Assembly (NCBI GenBank): GCA_016098155.1
Contig: JAAAJB010000738.1
Location: forward strand, 1-15,089
Direction of reading: 5' to 3'
DNA length: 15,089 nt
From: Actinomortierella ambigua
Lineage: Eukaryota; Mortierellomycota; Mortierellomycetes; Mortierellales; Mortierellaceae
Both the position numbers and the translations under genes were made by a program. Position 1 is the stretch's first letter. The number at the start of each line of letters is the position of its first letter. Below are positions 7,891 through 15,089 of the stretch, piece by piece. The notes under the pieces were generated by a model. The model was given only the letters and a program-made list of their open reading frames with translations. It was not told the DNA's origin and did not search any database.

Positions 7891-9554
7891 TTAGTCCACC
7901 CGACGTCGCTTCACACCCAGGACCTTGGTCTTCTCCTTGGCGGAGTTCCTCTTTCTCCTTCTCTCCATAGCCTTGGAGAGCGCCTTTGGATTGAGGCTCT
8001 CGAACTTTTCGATAAGTGCCAGCTTCTTCTGATCGGCTGTTTGGGAAGGCATTCAACAAAATACAGGGGAGAAAAGGTATTAGCACCATATCTATCTTAC
8101 AAGTTGAACATCAGATGCGGAGCAAATTCGAGAAAACTGTACCTTTCTTGAGGAAGAAGGGCTTCTTGCCCTGAGCAATCAGATCACGCTCCTTGCGCTT
8201 GTGCTCACGCTTAATATCTGTCTTTCGTTTACGAGCAGCCTCGGTTGACTGGCGATCGACCATTCGGCTCAGTTCATTCTGCATCTTCTCCTTCAGTTCT
8301 TGATTCTTCTCCTTCTTGATGAGCTCGCGAAGCTTCTTCATCTCATCTTGCTGGTAATCCTTGAGGAAGTCGTACGAGCGCTCAAACAGGTCCTCATTCA
8401 GCTTGCCACTGAGACTATCGAATCGAGGATCTCTCCGTTTCTAGTTGAGGGTAGACGAGGGATGTCAGTATAAACAAACCAAGGAAGGAGATGCGCTTAA
8501 GAAACAAATGATAAGAATTCTTCAGGACCGGTACTCACCGCTGTTGGCACCTCGACAACTTGACGGAAGCGACCGACGGGTTTCTTAGATGTGACTTCCA
8601 TAGGCCTATGCGATTGACAAAGATTTTAGCATTCAGGTTCTCATTGGCACGCGGCTTCAAAGGTCCCAATATGAGGCAGCCTCAACATAATAAACGAACC
8701 TGTTCTTGTTATCACGCTTGGCAATAGATTTCCTCCCACGTTTCTCCTTGCCCATCGCCAAAAGTCGATCCATCTTGCCTCCGCTAGAACGAACACTAGG
8801 CTGACCATCATCAGAGTCGTCCGAATCACTCTCGTCGTCATCAGAGTCGTCTGAATAAGCTGGCTTTTTGGATTTGGACGATTTTGCAGCGCCTGGGCCT
8901 TTACTTTGACCGCGTAATGTCTTTTGGAACGCCTTAATGCCAACCTTTTGCTGAATCTCTGCCAACTTGTCAAACGGGATCTGCGACAGATCTAGACAAC
9001 GATAGGGATGCATGTGTTAGCTGTCCTGATCAATCGTCATGGTCCATAATGAAGGGCTACACCAGGAATGGGGTAGATCCGGCTTACTGTTCTGAAGCTC
9101 TCTCAACTTTCGCTCGTTGGAGTCCGAGTCGGATTCAGAATCGTCAGAGTCTTCGTCAGAGTCTTCAGAGTCCTCCGACTCACTATCATCGTCGTCCTCA
9201 TCTTCATCTTCGCTCTCCTCCTCGTCTTCTTCCTCGTCTTCGTCGTCTTCAGCCGCATTGTCATCATCATCCTCGCCCTCTTCACTGTCGTTATAATCTC
9301 CCACGTCGGACTCCATCTCACTGGCAGACTCCCACTTGACAGAACCCTGATCGCTTTCGCTGCCGTCCTCATTGTCGTCAAACGCCTGCATTCGACGCTG
9401 GAGTTGCCAAATGGTAAAGAAATGAAAAAAAATGTCAGCATTCAGAACTCTTCACCCTTACACCATTCACATTCCATTCGCTGCGAGACAGTCAAAGCCA
9501 TGTCCTAACAGACACTGGCCCTCATACCAGCGCTCGGTCGTCTATCTTGGCCAT
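7891..9554 (-). CDS. RRP36: rRNA-processing protein RRP36
   Basis: Nucleolar factor of the 90S pre-ribosome needed for early 18S rRNA cleavages. Six exons, 9554-9528, 9397-9088, 8991-8700, 8605-8539, 8440-8143 and 8036-7891, keep frame throughout and give 379 residues, longer than the yeast (about 300) and human (about 260) proteins. The extra length is an N-terminal D/E/S tract (residues about 16-100) plus a second acidic patch around SDDSDDDESDSDD. The conserved RRP36 region starts near residue 210 with RPMEVTSKKPVGRFRQVVEV, then RRDPRFDSLSGKLNEDLFE, a Lys/Glu-rich helix, GKKPFFLKK and a basic C-terminus ending KRRRVD. The first exon (nine codons, MAKIDDRAL) is joined by GTATGA and CTCCAG; if it is wrong, translation would begin at the ATG at 9391. 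The acceptor of exon 4 sits inside the palindrome CATAGGCCTATG (8599-8610). It shares a 174-bp promoter with the AGGF1-like gene. Confidence 0.92.
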
Positions 9555-9728
9555 GGTGTTGTTTTATGTGAAGGAAAAAAAGTTCAACCCCTTTGACCAT
9601 AAAAAAAAATGTGCCGAATGGAAAGACCAAGCCACACTCCCCCAGCTTGTGAACCCCCTGGCTGTTAAACTTTCGTAGAGCGACCCCCAGCTTGCGCATC
9701 GACCAGCACTCATCAACTCTCCTCGTTC
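9555..9728. promoter_or_regulatory. Bidirectional promoter between RRP36 and the AGGF1-like gene
   Basis: The 174 bp between divergent start codons contain a direct repeat CCCCCAGCTTG at 9639-9649 and 9684-9694, 45 bp start to start, plus a related ACCCCCTGG between them. A-runs (9578-9583, 9601-9609) flank the RRP36 side. The repeats are candidate binding sites for one factor; this is inferred, with no known motif matched. Confidence 0.5.
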
Positions 9729-11660
9729 ATGGATGAATCCTTTGAGAATGACCTCCAAGGCTACTACAAGGCACGGGCATCAGCAACATCGGTAGCGAAG
9801 GCCACTGACCAGGAGCAGGAGAACTCGACACCTGAGGTAACGGCCGCCAGCTATCTCCATCCAGAAGGATTCATCCCCTTGCAGGACCAACCAAACTTCT
9901 CGCACGACCCCAACACCCAGATGTGGTACGACGCCTCCACACAAGTGTACTCGTACTACGACTCGACTTCAGGCACCTACATCCCCATTCCTCCTTCTCA
10001 ATCGGATGAGATTAGCAACGAATATCACGACTACGAAGGATATGCTCAGCAAGAACACCACCAACATCAGTACCTCGAGGTTCCACCCGAGAGCGACGCC
10101 ACACTCCGTCTCCGCGTTCTGTCTTCAGATATTCTCACCGTCGGTGGTATCGTTTCTATGGATGCATCAGGTCTTTCGTTCGGTCGAGATCGGCCTCTAG
10201 TGGGACAAGGCAAGCGGCTCCGGCTAAGTGAGCTGGATATCAGTCGGTTTCATGCAAGCATCTTTTTGAACAGGGAATGGATCCAGGCCACCAATACCGT
10301 TGTCGCCCAGGACTCTGAGCAAGAAGTTGGAAATGATCGGGTAGCTCCGGCGGAGCAGACAAGTAAGGAGGATCTACCCAGCACGATTACAGGAAAGGAG
10401 GTAGAAGCACCAAGGAGATCCGAGGAAGAAGCTGATCCACAGATGGTTGCTCATATGGATCAGTCGAGTGAGGGCAGCCAGTCGAGCGAGGATGCCAAAA
10501 CAGAAGAGACGATAGAAGAGACAGGGAACACGCCTAAGGGAGGTGCCTCAAACGAGGACGCTAGTGCAGAGGATGAGAAGAATAAGGAACAGGAAGAAGG
10601 CGAGCTGGATGAGGATGAGGATGGGGATGAGGATGAGGGAGATACTGGTTCAACGTCACCCAGCACTCCTTTGAATGGCAAGACCGATGAACAAGAAGGT
10701 CAAGAAGAAGGCGTAATCACCGATGTCAGCACTTTACATGCACAATACTATGCAGAGTACTATGCTCTCCAGCCACCACACTATGAACAGCCCTCCATAC
10801 CCGCCTACGAGGACATCTTCCAGATCTACGACTGCGGATCAACCCATGGAACGTTTCTAAATGGCGAGCGACTCTCACCACCCAAGGCCGCTAGCCAGCC
10901 CTTCACTCTCTCTCACCTCGACCAGCTCAAGCTGGGATCCACCACGTTTGAGGTGCATGCTCACGAGGAAGGTCGTGTGTGTGCAGACTGTCAAGCTCGC
11001 GACGATAATGAGCTTGAGGTGCTCGACGACAAGGAGCGGGCACCAACGACCCAGAAACCTGCTAACAACGTTGACTTGAACCAAAACAAACTGACGATTG
11101 AGCAACAACGGATTGAGGAGGTTAACCGCCTCAAGAAAAAATGGTCCACCACAGGAGCACGGCAGTCTTCTAAACAACCACAACACCAACATCAACAGAA
11201 TCAGCAAAGTCAGCAGCGCTCTAAGCATGGTATAGCACAAGCAAGATCGGCTGTGAATGGCCATGGCAGCAACATGTACGTAGACAGGGCAGCGAAGCGA
11301 AGGTTACTCAACCCAGACAAATCGTCCCCACCATCATTGCCTTCAGTATCACGGTATGAGGATGGATCTGAGTCGCCGCAAGTCACCACTGGATTCCACA
11401 TTGCTGTCGGGGCTCAGAACAAGGGGTATGCCATGCTGAGCAAGATGGGCTGGAAGGAAGGCACAGGATTGGGACTTGACCAGCACGGTGTCGTTGAACC
11501 TGTGCAACTGAAGGTTTCACAGCAGCGAGCGGGCCTTGGATCATCCCTGCTGCAGACACAAGGAGCAGCGGCAGAGAAACAACAACAGGGACGCAAAGAG
11601 ACCATGGGAGAGATAGCACGACGGCAAGCTCGAGAGCGGTTTGCCCAGTTACAAAAGTAA
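9729..11660 (+). CDS. AGGF1: AGGF1-like protein with OCRE, FHA and G-patch domains
   Basis: An uninterrupted frame of 643 residues. In order: an OCRE-type aromatic repeat around residues 65-88 (WYDASTQVYSYYD, then SGTYIPIP); an FHA domain whose first half (about 126-183) has FGRD and SRFHASI and whose second half (about 360-410) has YDCGSTHGTFLNGERL; a coiled Lys-rich helix near 455-472; a Gln/His-rich linker; and a G-patch (about 561-606, beginning GAQNKGYAMLSKMGWKEG). FHA domains bind phosphothreonine peptides and G-patches activate DEAH RNA helicases; with OCRE this combination points to a nuclear splicing or RNA-processing factor, as in human AGGF1. The FHA halves are separated by about 175 mostly acidic, disordered residues, absent from the animal protein as I know it. 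No introns, unlike all neighbours. The ATG at 9729 is the first in frame and sits just after a C-rich promoter. Confidence 0.9.
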   Translation: MDESFENDLQGYYKARASATSVAKATDQEQENSTPEVTAASYLHPEGFIPLQDQPNFSHDPNTQMWYDASTQVYSYYDSTSGTYIPIPPSQSDEISNEYHDYEGYAQQEHHQHQYLEVPPESDATLRLRVLSSDILTVGGIVSMDASGLSFGRDRPLVGQGKRLRLSELDISRFHASIFLNREWIQATNTVVAQDSEQEVGNDRVAPAEQTSKEDLPSTITGKEVEAPRRSEEEADPQMVAHMDQSSEGSQSSEDAKTEETIEETGNTPKGGASNEDASAEDEKNKEQEEGELDEDEDGDEDEGDTGSTSPSTPLNGKTDEQEGQEEGVITDVSTLHAQYYAEYYALQPPHYEQPSIPAYEDIFQIYDCGSTHGTFLNGERLSPPKAASQPFTLSHLDQLKLGSTTFEVHAHEEGRVCADCQARDDNELEVLDDKERAPTTQKPANNVDLNQNKLTIEQQRIEEVNRLKKKWSTTGARQSSKQPQHQHQQNQQSQQRSKHGIAQARSAVNGHGSNMYVDRAAKRRLLNPDKSSPPSLPSVSRYEDGSESPQVTTGFHIAVGAQNKGYAMLSKMGWKEGTGLGLDQHGVVEPVQLKVSQQRAGLGSSLLQTQGAAAEKQQQGRKETMGEIARRQARERFAQLQK

Positions 11661-11664
11661 TAAA
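11659..11664 (+). terminator. AATAAA overlapping the stop codon of the AGGF1-like gene
   Basis: The TAA stop at 11658-11660 runs directly into AATAAA. If used as a poly(A) signal the 3' UTR would be only a few tens of bases. No other AATAAA follows closely, although AT-rich sequence continues to about 11700. Confidence 0.35.
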
Positions 11665-12336
11665 GCTCTGTAGATGAATATTACAAAAAGGGCATATAGT
11701 GCATATCGCTGCCACACTACTGGCCCCGCCCCCCTTCGACTCCTTCCTTTCATTTTATATGCCCGTTCGTGGCTACCAGTTTCCTTGCTTTAGTTGCCAA
11801 GGGCTACTGGATAGAAGATCTGTGTTCCGAGGCCTCTTCCCTCGACAATCCGTAAACGCAAGGTACGCCTACCTTCAGTGATCATGCGATTCCACGTCCT
11901 TGACAACCGTCCTTTACATTTCAGAGTTTGGAACGATCCTCTTTGAGGCTTTGGTCCCCTGCCTAACTGATCAGCTCAGAGAAAAGATGAGAGGCCTGGA
12001 GAAACGCCCTCCGAGTTTTCTTGGCACAAAGGTCGATAGTATGCCTAGAAGGCCGATGGGCATGAGCTATTCTGCTGAATATTCAGGAACCAAATCACTC
12101 CTGGCCACGCGCGAAAGTCCTGTGACTTCGAGTGACGTTTTGTTCGTAGCGCGTTTTTCGAATGCTCCTTTGCATTCAGCGAGCGACATCTCTCCTTCCC
12201 CACACTCTCCTCCACCCCACTCTCCCTTCCTCCATCTCCATCTCTCTTTCGCTTCCTTGGAGCATTTGACAATTCTTGCGATTCGTCGACAGCACTCAAG
12301 GATTCAGCTCATTGGAGAAATATATTGACAGCTCAA
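11665..12336. other. Intergenic region and leader of the V-ATPase H gene
   Basis: About 670 bp without a supported gene. A 142-codon open frame at 11900-12328 starts without ATG, has no recognisable family and runs through low-complexity sequence, so it is not called. A C/T-rich block at 12188-12250 precedes the V-ATPase start by about 90 bases and resembles a fungal pyrimidine-rich promoter or leader. A small inverted repeat GAATGC/GCATTC lies at 12160-12177 with a six-base loop. Nothing else stands out. Confidence 0.45.
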
Positions 12337-14543
12337 ATGTCATTGACTGGCCCCCAGGACAAAGTGGCCGAGGTGCCATTGGCCCTCGTCTCGAATGCCT
12401 ACCTCGACGACCTCACTAGCCGCCTTCGTACCCACCCTATCCCTTGGGAGGTAAAGACGACCTCGAGTTGCACCTTGCAATCCAACAGAATATGACCACT
12501 CAACTGCCTCCAGTCACTCAAATCACTCATGAATGATATTCTATTTTCATTCATACGCTCATTGAACAGGGCTATCAACGGGCTACGCTGATCTCCGAGG
12601 TTGAGCTGAACTACATGAAGGCCGTGGAAAGGAAGAGCTCTGATGAGCTTGCGCGCGTCTTTGAAAGGGTATGTATTCGTCCTGGTGGGTGCATGCGTGA
12701 TACTCCAATGCGTGCAGTGATTTGATGAGCGCATTTTTTTTTCAACCTTGACCAAAATCTCATCACCCTCTGAATTTTCTTACTGTAGGAGGGAAGAGTC
12801 TACGCCGAACTGTTCACCAACCTGTTACAAAAGTTGGTCCGCGTCGATACTATCCAGTCCATCCTCATCCTAATTGACGACTTACTTCTCGGTAAATATG
12901 ATGCACTTTTTGTATATACAAAAATAAGGAAGAAGGGGAGGATCCATCATCTCTAATGTGCTCTCTTCTTATGTCCAATTAACCACCACAAACAGATCAT
13001 GACGAGCGCGCCAAATTCTTTTTGGACTTGAGCAAGAACGACCCCACTCTTCCTTACGCACCTCTTTTGAAGTATGGACGACATGGCCTCAGGGCTTTCA
13101 GAGATGATGCCCTAATCGAAGGAAGAGCTGTGCATCACCACCACCACCCACTAACATATGGATCGCGCTTCTCTCTTTCTCTCTCTCCCTCCATTGTTGT
13201 TGCTGTTGTTTTCTCCGGCTTATTTTAGATGCTTGAGAGGCGAGGACGACTTTGTGCCACTCAAGGCGAGCAAGATCATCACGACGTTGCTGTGCGCCAG
13301 CCACAAGCCCAACCTGGATGCGGCGCAGGATCTGTTCCGCTGGACAACGGCTCAGCTTCAGAGCAAGAACCCCGCCGTGGTGGATTTGGCCGTCCAAGTC
13401 CTAGAGTCTGTCTTCCGGCAGCGCGATGTCCGACCTGTCTACTGGCATACCCCACAGGCGGTCGATGCCCTCGTCCGCGTCCTCAAGATCGACCCACCCT
13501 CGCCACAGATGCAGTACCAGGTCATCTACTGCTTCTGGATCTTGACATTCAACAGCGAGATTGCTCAGGAACTCAACCGCAAGTACGACGTCATCCCCCA
13601 TTTGGTCGAGGTCGCCAAGGCCGCTATCAAGGAGAAGGTCATCCGCGTCATTATCTCTACACTCCGAGTAAGTCGGATCCAATGAACAAAAAAAATTGAA
13701 AAAAGGAGGGGGGGGAAGGAGGAAATCATGGACAACACGTGCACGAAAAAAAGTACTAATAAGGGTCATTCTCATGGCTTGTATCATAGAACCTGGTGGA
13801 AAAGGCTCCTGAGGCGAACTTGGCTGCCATGGCTGCTGTGAAGCTGCTGCCGTTCTGCGAGAACCTGTCAACCCGCAAGTGGTCCGACAATGAGATTCTG
13901 GAAGATGTGCTCTATCTGAAGGCTGAGTTGGAGGAGAATTTCCAGAACTTGAGGTAAAAAGAAGGGGGATAGGGAAATGAACACTCGAAACAGAGCTGGA
14001 GGCCCACTTCAAGTCACTTTTTATATTAACAATTTCTTATGATGTGTCATTGTACGTGAAATAGCACGTTTGAGGTTTACGAAGCCGAGCTCTTGTCGTC
14101 TCGTCTGACCTGGTCGCCTCCTCACATGTCGGACCTGTTCTGGACCAAGAACTGGAGGGAGTTTAAGAAGGACAACTACAACCTGCTGCGAGTCCTTGCC
14201 CGTCTGCTAAGCACATCCAGCGACTCTTTGGTTCTATCTGTTGCGGCGAGTGACATTGCCCACTATGTCAAGAAGGATCCAAGCAGCAAGAAGTACGTGT
14301 CTCTCTCTCTCTCCTTTCACCACGGATCTTGACCACAGAAGAGAAGAAGTTTGGCTAAGGATTATCGTTCGCTAACCCCCCCCCCTCCTCTCTCTTTTTT
14401 TTTTTCTTGTCTGATGCAGGTTCCTGCAAGATATTGGTGTGAAGCAAAGGATTATGGAGCTCATGTCTCACCCAGACCAGGAGGTGCGATACAACAGCGT
14501 CAACGCCAGCTGGTCGCTCATTGGCGGTGCGGGCAGGGCGTAA
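12337..14543 (+). CDS. VMA13: V-type proton ATPase subunit H
   Basis: Subunit H of the peripheral V1 sector; it contacts the stator, is needed for activity of the assembled pump and silences free V1. Eight exons, 12337-12450, 12570-12668, 12789-12891, 12996-13071, 13229-13667, 13790-13953, 14065-14292 and 14420-14543, join in frame to 448 residues (yeast 478, human 483). The N-terminal HEAT/armadillo-like domain is recognised from LISEVELNYMKAVERKS through DLFRWTTAQLQS, YQVIYCFWILTFN and RVIISTLRNLVEKAPE. The C-terminal domain begins near residue 332 with STFEVYEAELLSSRLTWSP, then HMSDLFWTKNWREF and LLRVLARLL, and ends HPDQEVRYNSVNASWSLIGG plus a few residues. The C-terminus stops about 15-20 residues sooner than I expect for animal homologues. 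Donors and acceptors are standard (GTAAGT, GTATGT; CAG/TAG). The start at 12337 gives a short N-terminal helix region consistent with the family. Confidence 0.93.
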
Positions 14544-14649
14544 ACATAATAGAGTCAGGAGCTTGACTTTTTAGTTCTCCAGGAGCACTATTGTATGTAC
14601 AGCAGAGAGGCCATTTAGTTTTGTTGTTGAGGATACCACAAACACAAAA
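14544..14649 (+). other. 3' flank of the V-ATPase H gene
   Basis: AT-rich sequence after the TAA at 14541-14543 with no AATAAA nearby (the closest on + are at 14968 and 14986, over 400 bases away). GTTCTCC/GGAGCAC-type short inversions near 14574-14588 are weak. If the minus-strand exon that ends at 14650 is real, the two genes are convergent with about 106 bp between stops. Confidence 0.35.
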
Positions 14650-14930
14650 TCACTTTTTTTTTCCCTCCAATATAAAAGAGTTGTCGCATTGATCCTTGAC
14701 TTGATGTTCCACTCGTGGTACCCTGTTGTTGGCAGTCTTCACTTGATCGTGCGCGTGGACCAGCTCTGAAAAGTTGCACAGATTTTGGTTAAATGCACAA
14801 AATGGTGTTTTCCCTAAAAGACACAACCTTGAGCCTCAAAGGTAAGGACACAAGAACGCACAGTCCTTGCAAAAGATATGTAACCACCGCGTACCAGGGC
14901 GGGCATCATGGAAACTTTACCAAGGGCTCT
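14650..14930 (-). CDS. Possible 3'-terminal exon(s) of a gene running off the right edge
   Basis: On the minus strand an acceptor CTTTTCAG (ending 14766) opens a frame of 37 codons to TGA at 14652-14650. Its peptide (LVHAHDQVKTANNRVPRVEH onward, ending EGKKK) is polar, charged and helix-like, with GC-rich third positions like neighbouring exons. Upstream, a branch-like CTAATAAC followed by CGCCTCAG precedes 14930; a 10-nt micro-exon 14930-14921 with donor GTAAAG would join in phase to give RALELVHAHDQ. An alternative exon 14930-14895 with donor GTACGC changes frame and ends at SWSTRTIK. I do not recognise the family, and the rest of the gene lies outside. Only the terminal exon has moderate support. 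Confidence 0.3.
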
Positions 14931-15089
14931 CTGAGGCGTATGTTGATGTTATTAGCCACCAATGTTCAATAAAAAGTATCAAAAAAATAAAGGCAACAAA
15001 AATGATAAAAACATGGCAGCAGGCAGAGTTGGGAGAGCAGTGTGCTTCAACACCCTCGTCCTCGAGATCAAGTGGTAGTAGAGGGTTTT
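14931..15089. other. Right-edge sequence, probably intron or intergenic
   Basis: AT-rich on the left (two AATAAA words on +, 14968 and 14986) and more balanced at the edge. Read on the minus strand it looks like the pyrimidine-rich 3' half of an intron leading to the acceptor at 14931. No confident exon is seen. Confidence 0.3.

Noticed and set aside
8599..8610. Perfect 12-bp palindrome CATAGGCCTATG
   Set aside because: It coincides with an intron acceptor and the start of an RRP36 coding exon; one short palindrome is expected by chance in 15 kb and no partner site of meaning was found.
9049..9441. Antisense and alternate-frame open frames across the acidic tract of RRP36
   Set aside because: Asp/Glu/Ser codon repeats read as Arg/His/Thr-rich peptides in other frames; they are shadows of the real exon.
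11900..12328. 142-codon open frame upstream of the V-ATPase H gene
   Set aside because: It lacks an ATG start, shows no family similarity and crosses a C/T-rich tract; it is better explained as promoter and leader.
12723..12773. Possible C/D-box snoRNA in intron 2 of the V-ATPase H gene (TGATGA and CTGA)
   Set aside because: The base before the C box is T rather than a purine, there is no terminal stem, and no C'/D' boxes are evident.
14794..15089. Plus-strand gene start ATGGTGTTTTCCC with strong donor GTAAGGAC at about 14842 and an open second exon to the edge
   Set aside because: The second exon would run through A-rich sequence with two AATAAA words and gives a Lys-rich, low-complexity peptide. 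The same stretch reads better as a minus-strand intron with branch site and acceptor.
1..15089. Search by eye for tRNA, rRNA, transposon ends, CRISPR-like arrays and biosynthetic cluster genes
   Set aside because: No tRNA B-box with matching arms, no terminal inverted repeats with target duplication, no regularly spaced repeats and no such enzymes were seen.

Overview
The window is nuclear DNA of a filamentous or zygosporic fungus. Nearly every gene is split by GT-AG introns of about 48-500 nt. Intron-free reading frames run only a few hundred bases, apart from one 1.9-kb gene. The products are fungal or opisthokont housekeeping families. An RPEL-repeat protein, together with the gene structures, suggests an early-diverging lineage (Mucoromycota, perhaps Mortierella-like). 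That placement is inference from general knowledge, not from a search. I see no plasmid, phage, transposon, CRISPR array, rRNA or tRNA.

Layout from left to right: (1) 141-1609 (+), a five-exon gene for a 125-residue protein made almost entirely of three RPEL actin-binding motifs, with a structured 3' UTR. (2) 2100-2654 (-), a small secreted cysteine-containing protein of unknown function. (3) 2955-5396 (-), the beta subunit of mitochondrial succinyl-CoA ligase in eight exons. (4) 5710-6740 (-), a DUF1640 mitochondrial coiled-coil membrane protein (FMP32/MCUR1 family). (5) 7018-7732 (+), mitochondrial ribosomal protein bL19m. (6) 7891-9554 (-), the rRNA-processing factor RRP36 in six exons. 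(7) 9729-11660 (+), an intronless AGGF1-like protein with OCRE, FHA and G-patch domains. (8) 12337-14543 (+), V-ATPase subunit H in eight exons. (9) From about 14650 leftward-reading to the right edge (-), a possible last exon of a gene that continues outside the window.

Genes 3-5 are three successive nuclear genes for mitochondrial proteins (TCA cycle, inner-membrane calcium or respiratory assembly, translation). Genes 4/5 and 6/7 are divergent pairs with short shared promoters (277 and 174 bp). Genes 5/6 are convergent with only 158 bp between stop codons. Exon junctions were set by hand: each proposed splice keeps frame and joins conserved family sequence, which makes the structures of genes 1, 3, 5, 6 and 8 internally consistent.

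I found no convincing previously undescribed multi-gene system. The most unusual points are the RPEL protein with one symmetric exon per repeat at exact 44-residue spacing, the paired hairpins in its 3' UTR, the FHA domain split by about 175 acidic residues, and several low-complexity purine/pyrimidine blocks.
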